A stretch of 64,000 bases of DNA from Patiria pectinifera (lineage: Eukaryota > Echinodermata > Asteroidea > Valvatida > Asterinidae): assembly GCA_029964075.1 (NCBI GenBank), contig CM057129.1, positions 20,389,430-20,453,429 of the forward strand, read 5' to 3'. Shown here one piece after another: positions 56,901 through 64,000 of this stretch (position 1 is the first letter of the stretch; every line of letters starts with the position of its first letter). A program made the position numbers and the translations under genes. The notes beneath the pieces were generated by a model. The model saw nothing but the letters and a program-made list of their open reading frames with translations, searched no databases and was not told the DNA's origin.

Positions 56901-59900
56901 AAGTAACTTGATACAGCTGTGCTTTGACTCCGGGTGAGTGCTAAACCACCTGTGCCTACCACTTGCCTGTTTTTGTCTGTTGACTGAATTTGACTAGTCA
57001 GAGTGCTTGCTTCAAATATGATCTGACTGTTGGTGACTAGCCTGTGTAAAAGGCATGGCAGGGGAAGAGGATTGATTTTTGACTGTCCATGACTGTTCAG
57101 ATAGCAGGAGGGTTGTTAATAGTGTTTTCAGTGGATAAACTTTTTTTGTCAACAGCTTTTACTTAAGTTTATCAAATATCCTTGAATTGGTTCCATTAGA
57201 ATAATATTTCTAAGAGAAAAATTACACAAACCTGTCAAACAGTCTTAACATTAAAGTTATTCAACTTGTCATTGAACACAGGCAAATCATGGAATGCAAC
57301 ATGTTGGTCAATATTACACCATCCTCACACCAGATGTCAAGAGAATCCTACCAGTAGGCAGCCCAACCAGATGGGAACAAATGGTAAGACTGATTGGTGG
57401 TTTGCAGTCATGTGATGGGAACCATGACAACCATCAGCCAACTTGGAGGGGAAAACAAAAATTGTTTTTTCACCAAAGTGTGAACATCTGGAAAATCATT
57501 CTTCTTCTTGGTTTTTTTATGTGATATACTTTTATTGTGCCCTTCAGTACCATATGATGATAAAATCCTTTTATTTCAGTCCGTTTAAAGTTAGTTTTCA
57601 AAGATAGAAAAATTAATTAGGAAGCTTACATGCTTGTATACTCTAAGGCCTAAACTTTTTTGGCAGTATAAATAAATTGTACATGCAGTGTGATGACACT
57701 CTGCACATCGAGTGTCGGCTTTAATGGAATAGCCTATTGTTTTCAATCCCACTTTAATTAGGCAGTTAATTTCCAAGCTCAGAAAGTGCTTTCCAAGAAC
57801 CCATTTGAAAAATTTATGTGGTTAACAAATAAAGCCACAACCCGCTGTCTGCGTGTGTAGAATTATCCTCTTATTTTTTTCACATGATTTGTTACCAGTG
57901 TTAAGGGGAGTCAGGTTGGCGTAGCGTTACTTTCCTCGCTTTCACCCGGGTTCGATTCCTGCCTGGGCCAATATGTGGATTGGGTTTTCAGTCCCTACTT
58001 GATTCCGTGGGTTTTCCTCAGAATATTCTTCACTCTGTGTTCTTATTTCACTATTTTTGTGTGATTTGTGTGTTTTCCATTTCCTCCCAGATTGTTCCCT
58101 TTCAGGAGGCGGCCATCATGGTCAGACAGCCGGCCGTAGAGACAATAGACTATCTCAAGAGAGCTAACTATGACCATCCTCCGGTACGTTACGTCCTGTA
58201 TGGAAGAAAAGGCAGCGGCAAAACCATGACGTTGTGTCACATCCTACACTACTGTCATAGTCAGGGTTGGCTTATTGTGCATGTGCCATGTGGTAAGTCA
58301 ATAGTAATGTAACCGGTGTTGTATTTGAGCCCATCTTAAGTGCAGCACAAGTTCAGTCACAAGCACATCACAAGACCTTTCACAAGTCTAGTCACAGTTT
58401 AATTTGACTAGCTTGTGACTTGACTTGGGACTGGATGACTTGTGATGGGCTTGTGCTGGACTTGTGATGGACTTGTGAGGACTTGTGATGGACTTGTGAT
58501 GGGCTTGTGCTGGACTTGTGATGGACTTGTGATGGACTTGTGATGGGCTTGTGCTTGACTTGTGATGGACTTGTGATGGGCTTGTGCTTGACTTGTGATG
58601 GACTTGTGAGGACTTGTGATGGACTTGTGATGGGCTTGTGCTGGACTTGTGATGGACTAGTGATGGACTTGTGATGGGCTTGTGATGGACTCGTGATGGG
58701 CTTGTGCTTGACTTGTGATGGACTTGTGATGGGCTTGTGCTTGACTTGTGATGGGCTTGTGATGGACTCGTGATGGGCTTGTGCTTGACTTGTGATGGAC
58801 TTGTGATGGACTTGTGATGGACTTGTGATTGACTTGTAATTGACTTGTAAGGACTTGTGATCCATCAGAAGTCCCTCAACTGCAACACTGAAAGGAGTGT
58901 TGGGCGACTCGAGTTGGCCCAAATAGAATTCAGTTTCAGACAGGTGATTTTTTATGTACTGGAAAAATGTTTACACTTTTCATTGTTTCAAACATTGAAC
59001 CTTATTCTAAACTTCAGAACAATTTAGTTCGGTGCAACTTTGAAATGCCAGTCTAACAGTTGTACCATTAACCCTAACTCCCCTGCATAATTTACTGGGA
59101 ACCGTACCCATTCAGGCAAATTGCAACACCCACATGGGAAATTGTACACACACACTGTTGGACTTAGTTTCTGGAGGTATGCCAAACCCAATGTAAAAGA
59201 CCATCTGTTTAGGGGTACTGTACCTATCCCAACAGATTTAAACAAAACCTGCTGTTGAACTTTGATGGGTTGGGTTCGGTTAGGGTTAAGTTGTTAAAAA
59301 AACAACGTAAAGAAGTAGAAGACACAGCGTTGGTTGATTCCTGGTCCTTTGCACTGCAAAATCCTTCAAGTTTTGCCTTAATGCTGTCGCCCAATTACAG
59401 CACCCACACTTTACAAATTTAGAGGTAACCTTCTGTGGTAATTCTGTAGTGTGTTTATTAAAACTTGGGGCAAGTAAGTGGATACGTTCACACTCACTGC
59501 TCTCCACAGTGATAATGTTTTGAGCAGTGACTCTCTTTATGACACATTTTTAACGAGTTTTACATATTGCTCTGAATATTGATTTACTCCAGGAGGGTTA
59601 TGCTGAAACATCAAAGAAACCGAACCACTTCAAAGCACTAAATCAGTGCGTAGGTGTAGTTGATTGTTCACAAACTTTCCAATTAAGTCTGAAATCTTAA
59701 AAAAAGAACTTAGTTGCAAAACAACATATGCATATTGTAATATTCACAGTTTTGTTTGTTTTTTGCTTTCTCTTCTACATATAGCCATTTCTTGGACTGT
59801 GAAAGGTCGGTTTGATTACATCGACTCAGTTCGTCATGAGGGGATGTATGACCAGCCAGCTTTCTCTACGGAGTGGCTCAAGTATTTCAGAGCCAGAAAT

Positions 59901-62900
59901 GAACACTTCTTGAAAGAGGTGAAACTTTCATTTGGTTTGCAAACTGGACAAAGTTTGTGTTTACCCACGAGACTTTAATATCTATGGACCAACTTTTTGA
60001 ACACAGTAAGAAGCTTTTACAGAGATGGTACCATACCTCCGCGCAAGTTGCATGCTTCTTTAAGTCAAAGTGCATGCACATTTTGATAGATCTATTGGTA
60101 TGTCAGCGTTTAAGTGTTTAAGCGTTTAGTAGTCACAATTTTTTATAATTGTTTGATACACCCTGTATAATAATACTATGTCTGTCATTTGTCTTTAACT
60201 TAAGTTTGTACTTTGGCCTACAGTTGCAGTCGACTGATAGTTACGTATGGAGTAAACGGGAGACCACAGAGAAAGGACAACCCCTCCTAGCCATTGTTGA
60301 CCAGGTTAGTGATCTAATCCACCCAGTTAGCTAAGTTAGCTAATCCGGTTAGCTAACCCAGTTAGCTAAGCTTAAAATATTTGCTGTACACGGACTGGTT
60401 ACCATCCTGGTTATCATTGATTTATATTCCTTGTGACTGGTACTCGGCTTATTTCTTCTTAGGGCGCAAATTTACCAAGTGATTTTTTTTTTTGCTCAGC
60501 ACCTCGATGAAATTGGCTCCATGAAATTGTAAATTAACTCGGGAAAAAATTCCACGCGATGATTGTGTTCAACAATTACTTGGTGTTTTGTGAAACACCC
60601 CTCTAGCTTTGTCTATGGTATTTGCCTCGTTGGAGTAGTGCTAAAAAATCTCCTTATATAGAGATTGGTGGGTTCATGGCGCGTACTGCATGATGTGGTG
60701 CAGAATGCAGAAAACCAGTCAGTGTTTTATCAACGGTTTAAAAACACCCACTTGACGGGCTCTCGACCAATAGGAATGGATAAACTGTCTTAAGGTATAA
60801 ATGTCACATTGTACCTAGGCCTGCTCATTGTTGCGTGCTTTTGCATTTTAGCAGCAAATCCCATGTTGCATTGCATCTTGTTGATTTTGCAGGGTTACTG
60901 CTTGGTGCCAAGGCTGGTGTATACTGCTTTCACTGCACAATGCAACAGAATCCACTGTTGAAGCGTGTTGCATTTAGTACATGAAGAAAACCTGATGGGG
61001 GATAAGAATTTTAGAAACTTTTCCACTACTCATTTCAGGGTATCTCGCGACCTAAGAATGCAAGTGATGCGATCGGCGTCATCTTGAAGGAGTTGCAGAG
61101 ACAGAGCTGGAGCGGGGCATTCAAGATGCTGTTTGCAGTCAAAGGCGTGAATGGTTTCTTTGCCGACAAGACGATCGTACGCAAACCTGGAGGATACATT
61201 GTAAGATAGTAGTAACAATTTTGCAGATTTATTTTAAATGTATATGATTTCTTTTCATCACCAAATTTGCTGTCACAAAATAATATCTAAAATTATTCAT
61301 TTATCCGAGGCCCATTGACCCAATGACCAATAAAAGCAAATGTAAATATTACAATTCACTGAAACTAGATTTTTTAGAAATAAAATGGAAGACAGTTATA
61401 TTAGTATTAGTAGTCTGGTAAACCGTATTCAGTTGTATTCTATCCAGTCCAGTGACATAATTTTCATAACCTTCCAGTGATTTATAGAACTTAAAGGAGC
61501 TAGGCTTTTAAACTTATTTCAAATTGAAGGTTTAAAAAATGTATCAGCTGCTCAATAAAAGCACTTTAAGATGAAACCAAAGGTAAGTATAATCATCTGC
61601 AATGGGGTCATAAAGTTAGAGTGGTTAATTATGTGAAACAAAAAGCTGTAATGACTGGATTGATAGAAGTAAAAACCACGCTGAAACACCGATTGTATTC
61701 ATGTTTATTTGTATCGAACTTTTTCATTAACATATTTTTTTTTTATAGATTCCAGTGAAGGAAATGACCATGGTGCAACATTTCAAGAAGATGCTGCAAG
61801 GCAAATGGGTACGAGTAAAAAAACCCCAAAAAGGACATCTTGTCCTTCCTTTTTGCTGTTATGATAGATATAGTGACATCCTGAATGAACAGATGGTAAC
61901 TTCTCCCACGCAAGTTTTATGCGAAGTATGCACAAATTATTTTTTTACACAGGCATAAGGCACAGAGTCGGTCCAACTGTCTTTTTGCCATTGGTGAGGG
62001 GCTACTTGTGCACAGAGCTCCTTGCATAATTGGTTTTGCTTTTTTAATGAGGCCACAGGCCATCAAGACCTCTTAGCAAAGCTGTATTTGTATGTATGTT
62101 CGGAAAACCGAAGCTTCTTGTAGTTCTTACCAAACACAGTATATCATATATTATTTGATATATGTGCACTACACATATCAAAGAATACAAATATCACTAA
62201 ATCTGAGGGAAAAAAATCATTCCCATTCGGTTTTTGGCATTTTTCTGCACTACGGCCTGTGCCCAGTTCCGTCTCATTTTGCCAGAACACCTCACATACC
62301 ATACCCATACATAGTCATGAGCAATAGCCGAATTCTGATTGGTCCATTCACCATCACATGTCGGCAACATTTTTCCAAGACAACCGATTCCCAAATCAAC
62401 AATATTTTGGTGAATAGTTATGATCGAAGGTACAAACTTTATTGGAAGCTGACAAACTGGTTCCCCCACTTTCGCCTTAGCACTAGTTTGTAAACTTTTA
62501 ATACCGCTGGGAGCTGATATCGACTATCCACCCTCAAACCATGCTATATTTGTGTACTATTTCCCTCTGTCCTTAGATTAATGGTGCCATAGTAACTAGT
62601 GTGGACCAGCATCTGTTACGCCCACCAAGGATCGACTACAAACCACTTCACCTCTTACAGAAAGAGGTAGGTGACGTGTGTTAACCATGTAGACTTCTAT
62701 GAGTCTATCTGTGCAGAGAATTTATCTTTCATGGAGATATCGGACCTATAAGGCTAAAAAAAAGTCTCCGGTTTCTGGTATGGAGCTTGCCCAAATAGTG
62801 GTGCGGCGACGCGGCTTTTTTTTTTACCTGTTTTTTTTTAGCTTAAAATGTCAGCTGATGACTGCAAAATGGTCCCCGAATAAACTTAGTGCAAATATAT

Positions 62901-63715
62901 GGGAGTCCAGAGAGGCCACATAAAGCTTATTCTCGATCATAACCCCATCTAAAAACACGTTAAAATTGTGCAGCAGCAGGATTCCAGTCGAACCAGTGAG
63001 TTTGGCGGTTTTGAGACATCATCTTTCGTTGAAAAAAAAACTTTTTCATTTTGCTGACGCGCAAGGCTACGGCGACGTGCGCGCATACCAGAAACCAGAT
63101 ACTTTTTTTTGGCATAAAGGGTGTATCAAAAAGGTACAAATTTGAACCCTGTGAGAGTGCTTCCAGTTTAAACGGTGGTTCATCATATTTCCATTCGTGT
63201 CTTTTTGTTAGCTGCGGGATAGCAGCTCAACAAATCATCGTATCTCTCCGTTAGTTAGTTAGTTAGTAACAAACGTTGACATTGTCTATTGCTCCTACAT
63301 ATTTTGACCGATTTTAACCAAACTTTGTCAAAAGTATCAGGAGCCCATCCCTAACATGTCACATGACCAAACTGGGGTCACTGGGGTCAAAAACCTGATT
63401 TTTTTGCAGAAATTACATGGCACAATCACGTGACTCATGCATGAACGCGAATTTGTTGGCCTGCAGCTTCCGAGATATTTCTGATGAAGTTTTGCATCTT
63501 TGCAATCACAGATGACGGAACATTCCTTTCAAAACAATGACCAAAAACCCTCGCTTTCTCATTTCGCTTTGAATCACCCATTCGTAATTTGATCTTGCAG
63601 GGTTTTGAGATGATGGATCCCTTCGTGCCAATCTTTGTCGACAACTACACAGATAAAGAGTTTGAAAGCTGCATTGCTTTCTACAAAGAGAAAAGATGGC
63701 TGCAGAATGAATCAG
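53911..63715 (+). CDS. DAP3: DAP3 / mitochondrial ribosomal protein S29 (10 exons, C-terminus off window)
   Basis: DAP3 is a GTP-binding P-loop protein of the small mitochondrial ribosomal subunit, first known as a death-associated protein. Nine exons from 56079 leftward to 63715 join in phase without a stop and follow the human protein throughout: [20 protein letters not shown] (human [20 protein letters not shown]), the Walker A motif GRKGSGKT (human GEKGTGKT), [12 protein letters not shown] (human [12 protein letters not shown]), and DKEFESCI (human PKEFESCI). About 30 C-terminal residues expected from human are missing, in exon(s) beyond 64000. The Walker B region reads [11 protein letters not shown] where human has LLVAVDGINAL, so the aspartate is Lys here. 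Exon 1 and the exon 1/2 join are less certain than the rest. Confidence 0.93.
54227..54715. mobile_element. Foldback element with 9-bp target duplication in DAP3 intron 1
   Basis: The arms, over 200 bp each, pair end to end: GCCCCATAAATGTGGCC on the left against GGCCACATTTATGGGGC on the right. Inside lie AATCAGAAAGTGCTGCC against GGCAGCACTTTCTGATT, and the loop is near 54470. The element is flanked by perfect direct repeats GTACAAATA at 54218-54226 and 54716-54724. Nine-bp duplications with long inverted arms are typical of Mutator-like or Foldback transposons. No transposase ORF. Confidence 0.82.
55620..55902. mobile_element. MITE-like element with C-run end
   Basis: Ends TGTTTCCCCC (running into about 19 C) and GGGGGAAACA. 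The interior holds GGTGGGGATTTTGGTCACT-like words in both orientations (TCACTTCAAAAGTGA). No certain target duplication. Confidence 0.55.
55972..56079 (+). CDS. DAP3: DAP3 exon 2 (5' border 55972 or 55994)
   Basis: In the frame that joins exon 3 in phase 0 this encodes [18 protein letters not shown] followed by ...IFRTSESSP, which aligns with human [16 protein letters not shown] looks like a mitochondrial presequence cleavage region (Arg at -3, F|S). Two acceptors are possible: gcatgtag|AAATG (phase 0) and gcagttttcag|CATC (phase 1). Donor CCCCA|gtaagc. A different open frame ([14 protein letters not shown]...) exists over the same bases, but it breaks phase with exon 3. Confidence 0.8.
56080..57281 (+). 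other. DAP3 intron 2
   Basis: Carries a MITE-like element (56207-56605). The rest, 56611-57281, shows no supported feature. Confidence 0.7.
56207..56605. mobile_element. MITE-like element, ends CAGTGGCGTAGC / GCTACGCCTATG
   Basis: Inverted ends sharing GGCGTAGC / GCTACGCC, flanked by AACAG at 56202-56206 and 56606-56610. The interior repeats AAAAAGGGCA and ATATTGGGGGGGGG words. The ends resemble widespread hAT-like elements, but the 5-bp flank is short and could be chance. Confidence 0.5.
57282..57383 (+). CDS. DAP3: DAP3 exon 3
   Basis: Acceptor attgaacacag|GCA, donor ATG|gtaaga, 34 codons, phase 0 at both ends. [18 protein letters not shown] matches human [18 protein letters not shown]. 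The in-frame TGA just upstream of the acceptor confirms the border. Confidence 0.93.
57384..58090 (+). other. DAP3 intron 3
   Basis: A tRNA-derived SINE (57905-58035) ends within about 60 bases of the exon 4 acceptor. No other feature seen. Confidence 0.7.
57905..58035 (+). mobile_element. tRNA-derived SINE
   Basis: A-box-like TTGGCGTAGCGTTA and a perfect B box GGTTCGATTCC at 57949-57959 spaced as in a tRNA, followed by a non-tRNA body (ATGTGGATTGGGTTTTCAG). The tRNA part does not fold well, so it is not a tRNA gene. Confidence 0.7.
58091..58292 (+). CDS. DAP3: DAP3 exon 4, P-loop
   Basis: Acceptor tttcctcccag|ATT, donor TGTG|gtaagt, phase 0 in, phase 1 out. It carries [19 protein letters not shown], then [20 protein letters not shown]: the Walker A loop for GTP/ATP phosphates with the family Gly-x-x-Gly-x-Gly-Lys-Thr pattern. 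It ends WLIVHVPC, as in human WLILHIPD. Confidence 0.97.
58427..58862. repeat. 11-bp minisatellite (ACTTGTGATGG)n in DAP3 intron 4
   Basis: About 40 units of ACTTGTGATGG with recurrent variants GCTTGTGATGG, GCTTGTGCTGG and GCTTGTGCTTG. Three units span 33 bp, so each frame gives an 11-residue periodic translation that is not a gene. A short stretch of the inverted word (TCACAAG) precedes it at 58346-58396. Confidence 0.92.
59072..59285. mobile_element. piggyBac-like MITE, single unit
   Basis: TTAA at 59068-59071 and 59286-59289 flank CCCTAACTCCCC...GGTTAGGG. The interior matches one unit of the 8446-8826 element (ATGTAAAAGACC, TTTAGGGGTACTGTACC). It lies in DAP3 intron 4. Confidence 0.8.
59785..59918 (+). 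CDS. DAP3: DAP3 exon 5
   Basis: Acceptor ctacatatag|CC completes an Ala codon; donor GAG|gtgaaa. Encodes [15 protein letters not shown] and [19 protein letters not shown], matching human FDQPLEASTWLKNFKTTNE. Phase 1 in, 0 out. Confidence 0.95.
59919..60223 (+). other. DAP3 intron 5
   Basis: Short intron; nothing beyond splice signals seen. Confidence 0.75.
60224..60304 (+). CDS. DAP3: DAP3 exon 6
   Basis: Acceptor ggcctacag|TTG, donor CAG|gttagt, 27 codons. [20 protein letters not shown] matches human [20 protein letters not shown]. A second AG six bases downstream (TTGCAG|TCG) would shorten it by two residues in frame. Confidence 0.95.
60305..61038 (+). other. DAP3 intron 6
   Basis: Begins with a short run of GTTAGCTAA-like words (about 60324-60370). 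Nothing else recognised. Confidence 0.7.
61039..61200 (+). CDS. DAP3: DAP3 exon 7, Walker B region
   Basis: Acceptor actcatttcag|GGT, donor ATT|gtaaga, 54 codons. [20 protein letters not shown] matches human [20 protein letters not shown]. The next segment [14 protein letters not shown] stands where human has LLVAVDGINALWG. The hydrophobic strand is kept, but the Walker B Asp is Lys (AAA), so metal coordination may be lost or moved. Confidence 0.94.
61201..61748 (+). other. DAP3 intron 7
   Basis: AT-rich, no recognised feature apart from the terminal T tract of the acceptor. Confidence 0.7.
61749..61808 (+). CDS. DAP3: DAP3 exon 8 (20 codons)
   Basis: Long T tract then tatag|ATT; donor TGG|gtacga. 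[20 protein letters not shown] matches human [20 protein letters not shown]. Phase 0 both ends. Confidence 0.93.
61809..62576 (+). other. DAP3 intron 8
   Basis: No recognised feature. Confidence 0.65.
62577..62666 (+). CDS. DAP3: DAP3 exon 9
   Basis: Acceptor ctctgtccttag|ATT, donor GAG|gtaggt. [20 protein letters not shown] matches human [20 protein letters not shown], and LHLLQKE matches PQELLGKE. Phase 0 both ends. Confidence 0.94.
62667..63600 (+). other. DAP3 intron 9
   Basis: No gene. A four-fold GTTA/TTAG microrepeat lies near 63252-63268; otherwise unassigned. Confidence 0.65.
63601..63715 (+). CDS. DAP3: DAP3 exon 10, last in window
   Basis: Acceptor tgatcttgcag|GGT, donor TCAG|gtaaac, phase 0 in, 1 out. 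[20 protein letters not shown] then [18 protein letters not shown] matches human [20 protein letters not shown] and FESCIQYYLENNWLQ. The remaining human C-terminus (about 30 residues) is not in the window. Confidence 0.96.
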
Positions 63716-64000
63716 GTAAACGTAGCAATACTTAATTAAATGAATTATCAAATCTCAATCTTGCTTCAAAGTCTTGCTTCAAAGTCTAAGTCACTGGAGG
63801 TTGGGTCAGAATCACAAATCCAAAGTCATGTAGGTTGGTTATGAGTCTGTTTTGTTTTTACAAAGTCGTATATAGAGTCCTCATGCTCATAGTTCAAGGT
63901 GAGGTTTCCGCTGTCACGTCTGAGTCTGAGTTATACAAGTCCAAATCTTGAATTGAAGTAAGCTTTCAGGACAAAAACACGTACTGTCCTGAAAGATTAA

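Larger units (their letters stand above)
58293..59784 (+). other. DAP3 intron 4
   Basis: Holds the 11-bp minisatellite (58427-58862) and a piggyBac-like MITE (59072-59285). The rest is unremarkable. Confidence 0.7.

Noticed and set aside
58392-58922. 176-codon minus-strand frame with 11-residue repeats
   Set aside because: It is the translation of an 11-bp minisatellite in a DAP3 intron; periodicity follows from 3 x 11 bp.
1-64000. LTR, retroviral or Polinton copies, CRISPR arrays
   Set aside because: No long direct terminal repeats with polymerase or capsid frames and no regularly spaced repeat-spacer array were seen.

Overview
The window is animal nuclear DNA. It is AT-rich and intron-rich, packed with short non-autonomous transposons, and carries just two recognisable protein genes arranged head to head. 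Spliced exons with GT/AG borders, tRNA-derived SINEs and the two genes place it in Metazoa. The style of the noncoding DNA (dense GTACATGTAC and TACCGGTA words, TTAA-flanked MITEs, a 34-kb intron) suggests a marine invertebrate, perhaps a non-vertebrate deuterostome such as an echinoderm. That placement is an impression, not a measurement.

Minus strand, 51,010 down to 2,582: the 5' half of ASH1L, the Trithorax-group histone H3K36 methyltransferase. Five coding exons can be read in phase: 50693-51010, a giant 5.5-kb exon 11357-16902, 10585-10890, 4222-4346 and 2582-2701. They encode about 2138 residues, ending just before the expected AWS-SET catalytic region, which must lie beyond the left edge. 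Intron 1 (16903-50692) holds no other gene that I can support. It contains repeats and several islands of complex sequence that could be regulatory.

Plus strand, 53,911 to 63,715: DAP3/MRPS29, a GTP-binding protein of the small mitochondrial ribosomal subunit. Ten exons are seen; nine chain in phase from exon 2 onward and the C-terminal exon(s) lie off the right edge. The start codon overlaps a YY1-type motif. The join between the candidate first exon and exon 2 is not settled. The lysine at the expected Walker B aspartate is unusual.

The two start codons are 2.9 kb apart and divergent. From memory, ASH1L and DAP3 are also near neighbours in the same divergent orientation at human 1q22, so this looks like old microsynteny.

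The rest is mobile-element biology: a piggyBac-like MITE caught inside another MITE, with the filled and empty TTAA sites both visible; Harbinger-like MITEs with TWA duplications; a three-copy TTAAAGGG family with a central palindrome; two long foldback elements, one with a perfect 9-bp target duplication; SINEs; a minisatellite; and odd arrays of one short word in both orientations. I found no CRISPR, no operon, no LTR, retroviral or Polinton element, and no clearly new multi-gene system. Homology statements come from memory of the human proteins and were not searched.
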